A stretch of DNA of 64,000 nt from Prorocentrum cordatum (taxonomy: Eukaryota > Sar > Dinophyceae > Prorocentrales > Prorocentraceae), in assembly GCA_963575745.1 (NCBI GenBank), contig CAUYUJ010018457.1, positions 140,398 through 204,397 of the forward strand. Direction: 5' to 3'. The translations under genes were made by a program, and so were the position numbers. The first letter of the stretch is position 1; each line of letters begins with the position of its first letter. Below the pieces are notes generated by a model. The model saw nothing but the letters and a program-made list of their open reading frames with translations, was not told where the DNA came from and made no database searches. Of this stretch, positions 35,318 to 43,948 are shown in pieces.

Positions 35318-35351
<34 letters not shown>

Positions 35352-36300
35352 CACCCGCCCCCCGCCAATCGCCTCCGATCGGGGGCCAGCGGGCGCGCTA
35401 CGGAGTGCCCGAATGTAGAGAATGGCTGACACCTGCCCCGCAGATCTCCAAAAGGGGGAAGGGTGGCCAATCTGCTCAAGGTGTCCGCTCACAAAGCTGT
35501 TGTTCCCCCCGTTACCGCATTGCTCATGATTCCCCCCTTCTCCTCATCGTCCCAGTCCCTTCCATCCCTCCTCCTGGCCCTCTCCGCTCTCCGATCCCAT
35601 CCTCTCCAGTTCCTCCTGCCGCCCCGTCTCATCGTTGTCGTATTTGCCACTGCTTGGCTGGCGCCTTGCCTGGGCGCATGGGCAGTTTCACGGCGCCCTC
35701 TCTAAATCTATTACCCGCGACGGTAACTGACGCTAAGTTCCGCGCCTGCCCCCCCCCCCCCCCATCTCCCACCCCCCACCCGCCCCGCCGCAGATCACCC
35801 CTGCCAGTTGGAGTCGTCGCCGCCGCCCCCCTATCCTTCTCTCGCTGTCGCTCCTCCTCCATAATCGCCGCAAGTATTCCTTATTGAGAGTCGTGGCCAG
35901 GACCGCGCTAACCATCTCTCATTTTCAAGATCGCCATCGGCGAGCGATGCTAAAGGGACGAGGGGCGCAACACAAAGTACCGCTTTAACACTACCCATAT
36001 GGTTTCCAACGACCCTGGGCGACACGACGACCGCCGCGCGGTTGGCGCCCCGAACATATGAGCGGGCGTCGCCACCGAGAACGTTACCACAGCGACGTTG
36101 GGTGTGCCACATTGCCATGTTCAGCCACGTTGAACATTGTGGCGCGAAATGTGCCGATCCATTATTCACTGCGATAGATGCCAGCACAAACATTGCATAC
36201 AGCATTCCAACCAGCGACGTTACATCCCGGCAGGCGAAGGCTTCGATGTCAAAGCAAAACCCCACCAGGTTGCGGACTGCAACGACTCCACGCGTGACGC
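34851..36300 (-). CDS. Two-part gene with PQCSTW and IEQPLGS motifs, split by simple repeats
   Basis: Part one (about 36300-36030) reads [13 protein letters not shown], then [16 protein letters not shown] and YVRGANRAA. Part two (about 35028-34851) reads [27 protein letters not shown] and [15 protein letters not shown] recall an abundant dinoflagellate family with the same order: a PCSTW/F motif, an AN helix, an EQP.GS motif, then FG..KPT. The PC and EQP motifs are reminiscent of motifs IV and VI of C5-methyltransferases, but no SAM-binding FxGxG is visible and the function is unknown. About 1 kb of poly-C and CA repeat between the parts would be an intron. An acceptor CCCAG lies near 35029; no donor could be fixed. 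No ATG is seen at the start, so an upstream exon is likely. Confidence 0.45.
35196..35352. repeat. Poly-C run and CA microsatellite
   Basis: A run of 25 C is followed by CCCA and (CA/CG)n sequence. It lies in the putative intron of the split gene. Confidence 0.95.
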
Positions 36301-36784
36301 CTCCAGTGCCAGAAAAAAAACAGCTCTAAAACTGTAGTCGCCCGAGGTATGCCTTCAACTACATCGAAGAGCGCTGCAGCGGCCGCCGTCAGCATGGGGA
36401 CCGTGTCCTATGGCTCTCGGAGGTCGCTAGGAATGCCCTTATCTATCAACGTGCGTGATGTGACAATGGCCCAATTTTTTGTTGCGCTGAATTCAGGTGC
36501 GAACCGTGCGTCATCAAGGCGCCCTGCACCTGCCAATGCCACTAGAATCCGTGCCAACCAGCCACCAGCGGAAGCCGCGAGTCGGAAGACCCACTCCACT
36601 TTGCTATGTCACATTTCCCCTGGACCTCCAACAACGAATGGCACCTGAACCCGAATGTGCTTCGGCGGCAAAACTCACGCACGTCGCGCAATAATATGTC
36701 GAGGCTTTCGTCCACGAAGCAGTCGTAGACTTTCGGGGGACCGTGGAACTGTACCCTGGCGCGGGTACAAACATTTACTCATTT
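36301..36784. other. No recognisable gene
   Basis: Moderate-GC sequence upstream of the split gene. It may hold an unseen 5' exon, but I cannot identify one. Confidence 0.4.
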
Positions 36785-37562
36785 AAGCACGTATCCTCCT
36801 CTGGTGTCCCCCCTCCTGGTCCTCCTCCATCGTGTCCGCCTCCGTCTCCTCCATCCCCGCTCCTCTCCGCCTCCCCCTCGCCCTCCTCTTCGTCCGCCTC
36901 CTCTTCCTCCTCCTCCTTTAATCGCTTCCATTTTCATCGCGCACGCGCGCCGCGCATCCCCCCGCCCGTCGCCCCCGCGAGGCGCCCCGCGCGCGCGCCG
37001 CGCATCCCGCCCGCCCGTCGCCCCCCATTACGCATCCCGCATGCGCCCCGCACGCCCCCCCGCCCGTCGCCCCCGCGACGCATCCCGCGCGCGCGCCGCG
37101 CACCCCCCTGCCCGTCGCCCCCATTGCATATCCCGCGCGCGCGCCGCGCGCCCCCCCCCGCCCGTCGCCCCCATAAAACATCCCGCGCGCGCGCCGCGCA
37201 TCCCCCCGCCCGTCGCCCCCATGACGCATCCCGCGCGCGCGCCGCGCCCCCCTCCCCCGTCGCTCTCGCGACGCGACCCCTGCACGGGCGCGCGCGCAGC
37301 CGCTCGCACAGGCGCGCGCGCAGGCACGCGTGCATCCACGCGCGCTCGCGCAAGAGTAACCACAGCAACCGCAGTCAACCGCTAGGCTCTTGGCGCGCCC
37401 AGCGAGACGTTATCTGACAAACCTCGTGGACACAGCGGCACTTCCCCTTCTTGACCGGTCCGGCCCTTTCCAACGTGGCCGTTTCGCTCGAGACATCCTC
37501 GAAACATCGAGATGTTGAAGCCGCGTGGTTAAGACGTTCTTTGTTGAAGATGAGGCTCTCAG
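36785..37562 (-). repeat. Composite repeat unit in inverted orientation
   Basis: Read on the minus strand: motif and spacer (37562-37478), a divergent block with GTGTCCACGAGGTTTGTCAG (37460-37400), a TG/CG tract, a GC minisatellite of GGGGGCGACGGGCGGG type (37260-36950), and a GAG tract (36920-36800). The closest relative is the plus-strand unit at 45970-46650, which shares the CCACGAGGTTTGTCAGATAA signature. Confidence 0.75.
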
Positions 37563-37687
37563 TCGGGGGCATCTTCGAGCAGTGAGCTACTGATGTTTGG
37601 TGTTTGGTCAGGCTACACAGGGCGCGTGCGCCCAAGCCTAAGGGCTAGAGCCAGTTAAATCCGCCTCCTCCGCTTTGCAAAGGAAAT
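37563..37687 (-). other. Presumed LINE 3' untranslated region
   Basis: Directly after the RT stop (TAA) the minus strand carries a 6-bp hairpin, GGGCGCACGCGCCC (about 37622-37635), preceded by CCCTTAGGCTT. Such a stem-loop could be the reverse transcriptase recognition element, by analogy with other LINE 3' ends. Confidence 0.35.
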
Positions 37688-40204
37688 TTATTTAACGATG
37701 TGCTCCACACCTGTGCGCAGGCGCTCGGCAGCAGATAATTCTGCCTCCGTCACGGTGGCTCCTGCATCAAACATGTAGGCTTCTGAGCTCACGAGTGTCC
37801 ACGGGCCATTCTCTGGAGCAACTTCGATCCAGTGACCTCCTGCGGCACCCTCACTGCTCACTCCACCATCCCAGCATCCTCTGATGTATTTGATGTTTGT
37901 CCTGTTCTGTTTGATATAGTCGTGCTTGTAAATTCTGTAACAGTTTCCTTCTCTCGCATGGTGTGTAAGCTCATCAGCATAGGCATTGGCTTCCCTATAG
38001 ATATGTTTCCAGAAATCCCTACCGTACGTCGGGCATCGTATGTTGTGTTGTTCACTCACGTCATACATGATATTTTGTATCCTGGCGATCCGTTTGGCAT
38101 ACCCACTGTTGTCACAAGCCCAGACTCCCCTCAACCATTGTACGACCGTTTTACTGTCTCCGCACATTTCAACAGCGATACCTTCCATCCCAGGGTCCCA
38201 TATCGTAGTTTGTTCATTAATAACTGCAAGACGTCGGGCCAACTCGTCATCTGTCGGTGTCTTCGCAAACCCTCCCATCCTCCTCTCCTTACTCCTCCTC
38301 ACAAACATATCCTCCACTTTGGGTATCTGTGATATGTGTTCCACAAACTCCTCCCAATCCGTCGGTACAACGCACGTGTCGTGCCACAGAAGAGTCCTCC
38401 ATTTTTCAAAGGGTGAATGCCAGCTGCTCGCCACGATTCGTGGTCTGCCTCTGAGCCGTCTCGTTCCCTCTCTCGACATCGTCCGACTTACTGCCGCCAG
38501 CATTTCACCCCTCTGCACCGTCCACTCCCCCGATACGTGCAACATGGAGCGCAGCGTCTGCTGCCACGATTTGCTATACACAGTGGACGGCATGTGGCAC
38601 TTATATTGGGATACCTCCACGGCGAATTCAAAGTTATACCTCGCAACTTTCTCCACCAACGTTTTGAACCCCCCCTCCTTGAACATCTCCCTGGATCTAT
38701 TGGTACTGCGATCCCTGAACTCCTCCCACGTTTCCGTCTCTTTTCTATGTAATCCTCGCATTGGGTTCAAACATCTTCCTTCAAAGCTCCTCAATATGTT
38801 CAGCACATGTTCATTACAGCTCCACCCCACACATCCATGGCATATGATCTGTTGAACTCTGCTCTGGTACCGTCTGAATTTTTCCCTCATGCTCACCGCG
38901 CGTGATCGATAGAATTTAATATCAGCATAGAAACACCGCCTGCCTGCATCAATACGGTGCCGCACTGCATGGAAATCCCTCGGGTTCGTCACAAACTTAA
39001 CTCCCAGTATGTCACACTCGCTTTTTCTCTGCAGAACCACCGCCTCACGTAATTGATAGGGTAGGCTGGGGTCTCCAGCCCGTGCACAAATATCATCTCC
39101 CAGTTCACAAACTAATGATTGTGGTCCCTGGTTCTGTCTCAGCCCAAAAACCAGATACTCCAGGCTCTCAATCTTCCAGTCCATACCAGCTCGTCTGAGG
39201 GCCACGGTCAACATACTCACCATATTCCTCAGCTGATTCGCCGAGGCTGCCAGCAGCACCACATTGTCAGCCCATATGTAATGGTTGGCCAGCGCCTGAT
39301 GTGTCCCCTCGCCTTCCAATCGTACTCCATAATGACATGCTTCCCATGATTCAGCAATAGAGGCCCAAATTGCCTCCAACACAATATTGAAGAGTACTGG
39401 GCCTTCTTTCCCTCCAGTTCGCACCGACTTGTTATACAGGATCTCTTCACTGCACACATCCTGGAAATCAAAAACTGCTGTGTTTCCAATCATAGGCTCC
39501 ACAATTGCAATAATCAAATCTGTTGGGTATCTCAGATGTTCCATCGCGCGGATCACCATCGAGACAGTGACATGATCAAACGCTTTCTTTATATCCATTA
39601 TCCCCAAATGTACCGACTCGCCCTTTCCCCAGAGAGTGGCATGACGTGTCGTATGCAGCAAAGGGGCCGTCATGTGATGAGCTTTGTGACTCTTCTGGAA
39701 TCCATATGTCGCCAATTTTTTGATATGTCCATGTTCCTCCACAAGAATAAGAAGGCACGCCATGTACCACTTGCTCATAACACTCAACAGCGATAGGGCA
39801 CGAGTCTCCCCAAATGTTTGGATCATGCTCATTTTTGGAATCAACTGTGCGCACAACTTTCTCCACGAATCTGGTGACGACTTTTTCTGATCATGTATTT
39901 CTTGAAATGAGTGTCGTACCAATCTCAATGCATTCCAAGGTATTGCTTTGAGAATCTCCGCCACCAGGCCATCAGAGCCCGCTGCGGCGCCGCCCTGCAA
40001 TCGGGCTCGAGCCCCCAGCAACACCCCCATTGATATGACCCTGTTCGTAGTTCTGCCCTCTGCCTCCCACTGTGTCCGTAGTCGATGCAACTCTCTCTTA
40101 GCAGCTCCTCCCTCCCCATCACATGTATATGACCGTTGTACGTGTTTGTTGAGCTCCTCCACCCATCTTTGTTTATTTTCTGTCAGTATCCCGTCACGCA
40201 CCAT
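37688..40204 (-). CDS. LINE ORF2, reverse transcriptase with C-terminal RNase H
   Basis: An 838-residue frame. RT motifs in order: SDGLVAEILK (77-86), MDIKKAFDHV with catalytic Asp near 204, GGKEGPVLFN (264-273) and YIWADNVVLL with the catalytic box at 311-314. The box reads WADN where YADD is usual, so the second Asp is Asn. After a connector, residues 669-838 hold RNase H-like strands in swapped order: GDSKTVVQWL (Asp 683), YADELTHHA (Asp 744), then CWDGG (Asp 779) and TEAELSAAERL (Glu 822). It should copy element RNA into DNA and degrade the RNA strand. The first ATG is arbitrary, because the frame is open 84 bases upstream and joins the endonuclease frame at an A7 run. It ends with TAA. 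Confidence 0.85.
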   Translation of the reverse strand: MVRDGILTENKQRWVEELNKHVQRSYTCDGEGGAAKRELHRLRTQWEAEGRTTNRVISMGVLLGARARLQGGAAAGSDGLVAEILKAIPWNALRLVRHSFQEIHDQKKSSPDSWRKLCAQLIPKMSMIQTFGETRALSLLSVMSKWYMACLLILVEEHGHIKKLATYGFQKSHKAHHMTAPLLHTTRHATLWGKGESVHLGIMDIKKAFDHVTVSMVIRAMEHLRYPTDLIIAIVEPMIGNTAVFDFQDVCSEEILYNKSVRTGGKEGPVLFNIVLEAIWASIAESWEACHYGVRLEGEGTHQALANHYIWADNVVLLAASANQLRNMVSMLTVALRRAGMDWKIESLEYLVFGLRQNQGPQSLVCELGDDICARAGDPSLPYQLREAVVLQRKSECDILGVKFVTNPRDFHAVRHRIDAGRRCFYADIKFYRSRAVSMREKFRRYQSRVQQIICHGCVGWSCNEHVLNILRSFEGRCLNPMRGLHRKETETWEEFRDRSTNRSREMFKEGGFKTLVEKVARYNFEFAVEVSQYKCHMPSTVYSKSWQQTLRSMLHVSGEWTVQRGEMLAAVSRTMSREGTRRLRGRPRIVASSWHSPFEKWRTLLWHDTCVVPTDWEEFVEHISQIPKVEDMFVRRSKERRMGGFAKTPTDDELARRLAVINEQTTIWDPGMEGIAVEMCGDSKTVVQWLRGVWACDNSGYAKRIARIQNIMYDVSEQHNIRCPTYGRDFWKHIYREANAYADELTHHAREGNCYRIYKHDYIKQNRTNIKYIRGCWDGGVSSEGAAGGHWIEVAPENGPWTLVSSEAYMFDAGATVTEAELSAAERLRTGVEHIVK

Positions 40205-40217
40205 TTCCTTGATACAC

Positions 40218-41363
40218 CTACGGGGTCCATGTTTGAGGCCAGTGGAGTCCTTGAGGAGCTGTTCCCGCCTGAACTTTCTTCGGGGTGTTTTTTTGACGTC
40301 TCAATAATGGTTTCCTACGCTCACCGAAGACACCCCTCCTTAACTCCGCTTCAACGTCCACGAGTTGGTCAGGTTTTTTGATTGGTTTAGTATCCGCCCT
40401 GCCCTTTGTATGCCTACACATCGTCGCAGCACTCACAAGCATCTGTCCCACTGTTTGCATATTTATGTCACCCTGTTGGGTCATATGTTGTTGTACCTGC
40501 ACATCGGCCAGTGTACTGAACACATTCGCTGACTCATAATCCTCCGGGGCCCAATTGATGAGGCTCGGGGGCCTGGGTCGCACGAAAGGCTTGCGCACCG
40601 ACGCATGTTTTATCCTCACCCCTACCTTCGCATGGTCACTGTAGCGCGACGCTCGATCCTGTGTAGGATCAACAAATTCCACCGTGCATTCAAATGAGCA
40701 GTTGGTCCGAGCCACCTCGGTACCTGCAAATTGTGTCGGCACAAATACATAGTCCAACACCCTGGAGTAACTGCTGGTACTCCACGGCCTGTGCGTCACT
40801 TGTCGCACGCCGTAGGTGTTGGCTGCACAAAGACCCCAGTGATTCAGAAAGCGCACGAGCATGTCCCTCCTCTCCTCATGATGTTTCGCCTCCGACCTCA
40901 TCCACACCTCCTCCAATCCTTCCCCCGTGAACCCCAAGAGATTTGGTTCCAGCTCCGTCTGCGCATCTGTCCCCACAAACTGCAATACTTTGGACCCCTG
41001 GTATTGCTCGCTACATAGTTGCATGCATGCACACAGCTTAGCTAGAACGTCACAATATTCATCGAGCCTATCATCTCCCCGCTGCACTGTGGGTAGGTAC
41101 ACTGAGGACACGACCACAGATGCAAATTGTACAACTGCAAACCTCTCACCGCACTTACTGTCCGAAATAGTCGCCGCCCATGGGCCCCTGAAGGCCACAG
41201 CAGCTCGTCGGCACACACTAAAACGCACCTGCCACCCACATGCTTCAAATGCTTCCGATGACATGTACTGACACTCCTGCAAGCATAGCACATCATAATG
41301 ACAAAACTCCAGCATTGCTGGCGAAAGCTCGCTATTCCTCATGTTGACATTCCAAGTTGCCAC
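40218..41363 (-). CDS. LINE APE-type endonuclease domain
   Basis: Residues in order: TWNVN (catalytic Asn 5), CLQEC (Glu 30), SVYLP, VGTDAQ (Asp 133), THRPWSTSSYSRVLDYVFV (Asp 204) and YSDHAK (Asp-His 243-244). This is the apurinic-endonuclease-like fold that nicks target DNA for LINE integration. The frame has no usable ATG: the first one (codon 8) lies after the catalytic Asn, and the frame is continuous with ORF1 apart from one TGA. It ends TAG in the A7 overlap zone, where RT continues in the +1 frame. Confidence 0.85.
   Translation of the reverse strand: MATWNVNMRNSELSPAMLEFCHYDVLCLQECQYMSSEAFEACGWQVRFSVCRRAAVAFRGPWAATISDSKCGERFAVVQFASVVVSSVYLPTVQRGDDRLDEYCDVLAKLCACMQLCSEQYQGSKVLQFVGTDAQTELEPNLLGFTGEGLEEVWMRSEAKHHEERRDMLVRFLNHWGLCAANTYGVRQVTHRPWSTSSYSRVLDYVFVPTQFAGTEVARTNCSFECTVEFVDPTQDRASRYSDHAKVGVRIKHASVRKPFVRPRPPSLINWAPEDYESANVFSTLADVQVQQHMTQQGDINMQTVGQMLVSAATMCRHTKGRADTKPIKKPDQLVDVEAELRRGVFGERRKPLLRRQKNTPKKVQAGTAPQGLHWPQTWTP
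40288..40294 (-). other. A7 run at the endonuclease-to-RT frame change
   Basis: On the minus strand the endonuclease frame reads CAA AAA AAC and the RT frame GTC AAA AAA ACA. RT is in the +1 frame and is open from a TGA just upstream of the run. Removing one A would fuse the two frames without a stop. This may be programmed slippage, a mutation or a sequencing indel. Confidence 0.7.
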
Positions 41364-41387
41364 CGCGAGCTGAGTGGCAGACTGGCA

Positions 41388-41396
41388 CCGTCAATT
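41388..41396 (-). other. In-frame TGA-CGG between LINE ORF1 and endonuclease
   Basis: The minus strand reads AAC AAT TGA CGG TGC CAG. ORF1 ends at this TGA and the endonuclease continues in the same frame, 11 codons before TWNVN. UGA-CGG is a known leaky stop context in several plant RNA viruses (type II readthrough), which makes a readthrough fusion plausible. Confidence 0.5.
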
Positions 41397-42911
41397 GTTC
41401 GTCTGTCTGAGCTTCGTGAGTAACCCCTCTTGATCCACCTCAGGCTCCACCCTCCTCAGATTATTAGTGTGTAGCGCCCACCCGCTGTGTGCACCCCATT
41501 CAGCAATCAGTACTCTGGTGTCTGGATCTGCTTGTGGGTTTTGTGTAAACCATATGTATGATTTTGGCGGCCCTGGCTCCCCCTTGCATGTTGTCCCCGT
41601 CGTTTTCTTCACTTCCGCAAAGCAACTCTGGAACTTACCAATCTGTTGGACATGGGGTGTTCTCCATGGCGCGCATTCTACATGAAACTTTACATTCGGC
41701 GGTAGGTCAGTGTTTCCCCTCTTGTATTCGCTGTCGAAGCAATTCCGAACCTGCCATATGATCTCCACTGCCGTCCCCTTTTTGAAATAGATCCGCCCTC
41801 GTGTGTATGGCCAGTACCTGCCAGTATTCTCCCCCGCAGTTCTCGCGCGATCAAAAGCAGCATTATGTGTTGCGTCCAGCGATGCCAATCCCAATAATTT
41901 TGTTATGTTGTCGGTCAGCACCTGTTGTTTCATGGCCTCCCTTTGTTTTATCTCTCTATTCTTCCAACCCTCACGTGATATCCATCCTTTGAACTCAATA
42001 TATGATGGTACCCAGTTCGAATTATGCCCTGCCCCACTGCCCGGGTCACCTGATCCGTATCTAGTCGAACCGCTTGCGCAAGATTGAGCGTCTCCATTTT
42101 TCAGATTCTGAATGTCAGCTTGGGCCTGCTTAGTTTGCTCCGATAACGTTTTGACATCTGACGTTGGTCTATCATTCTTTTCCTCCATGACATGTAAATC
42201 AGCTGCAACCGATGTTTTGAACTCACTAACCGTCGCAGTTACTTCACTCTGGCCCTTCAAAATCTGTCTGAACATTTCCTCGGGCGTCATTGTAGCTGGT
42301 TGAGGCGCCTGGACAGCAGCGCTTTGAGCTACGGCCAGACCACTCGTAGCCTTGGGGACTTGGGCTGTAGCTAAATGAGGCGCCTGGACAGCAGCACTGG
42401 AAGCCGCGGCCAGACCACTCGAAGCACTGGAACCTTTGCCCTCCCCTTTTGCCCTCACCTCTCTCAACCATTCACTACTCGCATTCCCTCCCATTTTGCT
42501 ATCTTCTGCTTTGTCATCCGCCATGATTGCTGACGAACGTCGTTTATTTCTCTCTTTGACTGTACGCAATGTGCGAAGTGCAGCCTGATATCTATCTGAT
42601 TGCCCAATCTTCTTGAAATCGTACGCTTCCTGCTGAACAAATGCCTCTGGTGGAGAAATTTCCAATTCCAGTGCTATCTGATCTTCTCTCTTCTCCTGCG
42701 TCGTTAATCGCGGCACAGTAGCTGATGTGTCTTTCAACCAATCACGCGGATGCGGGTCACAATCCACACCAAAGTCAGCTGACGTGAAATATTCACTCTG
42801 ATCGTCTTCTGATGGTATAATATATGCTCCCTGCGAGTCCGTTTTCAACCCAACAGCCCACAGTGGTCTTTGTAAAATCCAGACAGATCCTGATCTTCCT
42901 GCGATCCCCAC
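41391..42911 (-). CDS. LINE ORF1 protein (putative RNA-binding chaperone)
   Basis: A 506-residue frame. Residues 160-207 contain an imperfect repeat (GLAAASSAAVQAP / GLAVAQSAAVQAP). Residues 210-272 look like a coiled coil (MTPEEMFRQILKGQSE... KTLSEQTKQAQADIQNLKN). Residues 300-400 are a compact basic domain with YIEFKGWIS and GRIYFKKG, possibly a degenerate RRM. Coiled coil plus RNA-binding domain is typical of LINE ORF1 proteins that coat element RNA. The frame opens after a TGA and has no ATG until residues 130 and 140, so the true start may be upstream in another frame or lost. It ends at the TGA-CGG site. Confidence 0.7.
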   Translation of the reverse strand: MGIAGRSGSVWILQRPLWAVGLKTDSQGAYIIPSEDDQSEYFTSADFGVDCDPHPRDWLKDTSATVPRLTTQEKREDQIALELEISPPEAFVQQEAYDFKKIGQSDRYQAALRTLRTVKERNKRRSSAIMADDKAEDSKMGGNASSEWLREVRAKGEGKGSSASSGLAAASSAAVQAPHLATAQVPKATSGLAVAQSAAVQAPQPATMTPEEMFRQILKGQSEVTATVSEFKTSVAADLHVMEEKNDRPTSDVKTLSEQTKQAQADIQNLKNGDAQSCASGSTRYGSGDPGSGAGHNSNWVPSYIEFKGWISREGWKNREIKQREAMKQQVLTDNITKLLGLASLDATHNAAFDRARTAGENTGRYWPYTRGRIYFKKGTAVEIIWQVRNCFDSEYKRGNTDLPPNVKFHVECAPWRTPHVQQIGKFQSCFAEVKKTTGTTCKGEPGPPKSYIWFTQNPQADPDTRVLIAEWGAHSGWALHTNNLRRVEPEVDQEGLLTKLRQTNN

Positions 42912-43119
42912 GATATCTTGATATCAAGAACGAGAGCGAGGATTCAATGTGAACACAGCCCCCGCGGTACGTCAAACACGCACCGCACGAGAGGGGGGCT
43001 TGAGGCAAGCCTGTGCGTGCGCCCTGACGCGGGCCCTGTTCGACGTCGAACCCTGACGTCTCTGACGTCTCTGACGGCTACTGATGTAGCTCTCGAAATT
43101 CAGCGAATCGTTGGGCATT

Positions 43120-43205
43120 GCCGCTTCGCTCGAGACATCCTCGAAACATTGAGGCGTTGAAGCCGCGTGTTTGAGACGTCTTTTGTCAAACATGAGGCTC
43201 TCGCC
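43120..43205 (-). repeat. Dispersed ~85 bp unit bordering the LINE
   Basis: Matches 37478-37562 in the same orientation: TTCGCTCGAGACATCCTCGA, GTTGAAGCCGCGTG and ATGAGGCTCTC are shared. Related plus-strand units lie at 45593-45690 and 45990-46085. Confidence 0.75.
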
Positions 43206-43259
43206 CGAGACATCTTCGGAAAACGGCGCTCGCGGCCTCTTGGCTCGAGATCATGTCTC

Positions 43260-43645
43260 TTCCATATATGATGCCTCCTCCGTCTCTGAGGTCTCCCCCG
43301 TCTCTGAAGTCTCCGTCTCCTCCGTCTGAGGTCTCCTCCGTCTCTGAGGTCGCCTCCGTCTCCTCCGCTACCCCCCTCCTCCCCCCCCCCCCCCCTCAGA
43401 GACATCGGGGACCGCAGAGGGGACCTCCAAGACAAAAGAAACCTCAGAGACGGAAGGGGCCTCAGAAACGGAGAAGACGGAAGGGGGCTTCAGCGACGGA
43501 AGAGAACTCAGAAGGCGGAGGAGACCTCAGAGACGGAGAAAAGAGGAGCAGGAGGACGAGGAGGAGGGGGGCGAGGAGGAGGAAGACGAAGGGGACAAGG
43601 AGAAGGAGGAGGACGACTTCAGAGACGGAGGAGACCTCAGAGCAT
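43260..43645. repeat. CTCCGTCTCTGAGGT minisatellite arranged as inverted arms
   Basis: Units of ~18 bp run as CTCCGTCTCTGAGGTCTC from 43270 to 43380. A poly-C break (43381-43397) follows, then the reverse complement, GAGACCTCAGAGACGGAG type, to about 43640, partly as purine-rich GGAGGA sequence. The arms could fold on each other. Translations are poly-Ser/Pro/Arg and are not genes. Confidence 0.8.
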
Positions 43646-43948
43646 GGCACGGCATGGGGCCGGGCGAACAAAAATCCACCTGCCGAAGCTGCGGCTCGCG
43701 AGCGGGAGTGGCGACGAGGAGCCCGCGGGCCACGCCGCGCAGGCGCGCCCCGGCGACGGACCTCCCAAGAAGGGGGAACCGTGGCCAAGGCCCCACCACC
43801 CCCGCGGGGACGGCGACCCACGGGCAACCGAACGCAGCCCGCAGGGCCCAGGACCCCGCGGCCCGAAACGAGGCCGCCCCCAGGCCGCCCCCAGAAGGGC
43901 GCCAGATTTTCGAGCCGAGCCAGGCAACTACGCGTAGCCGCCGCCCAC

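Larger units (their letters stand above)
37563..43119 (-). mobile_element. LINE (non-LTR) retrotransposon, nearly complete
   Basis: ORF1, endonuclease, reverse transcriptase and RNase H follow in LINE order on the minus strand, with markedly lower GC than the flanks. Copies of an ~85 bp dispersed unit lie at both ends (37478-37562 and 43120-43205). The insertion therefore sits between two such units, and exact termini are not visible. There is no obvious poly-A or simple 3' tail next to the RT stop. Confidence 0.85.

Noticed and set aside
37000-37300. Arg/Gly-rich ORFs in the GGGGGCGACGGGCGGG minisatellite
   Set aside because: They are open only because of extreme GC and the repeat period. 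The same sequence yields comparable frames on both strands.
40286-40294. Canonical -1 slippery heptamer A_AAA_AAC at the EN/RT junction
   Set aside because: The heptamer is in the correct phase, but RT lies in the +1 (equivalently -2) frame. A -1 slip leads to a stop soon after, so classical -1 frameshifting does not explain the join.
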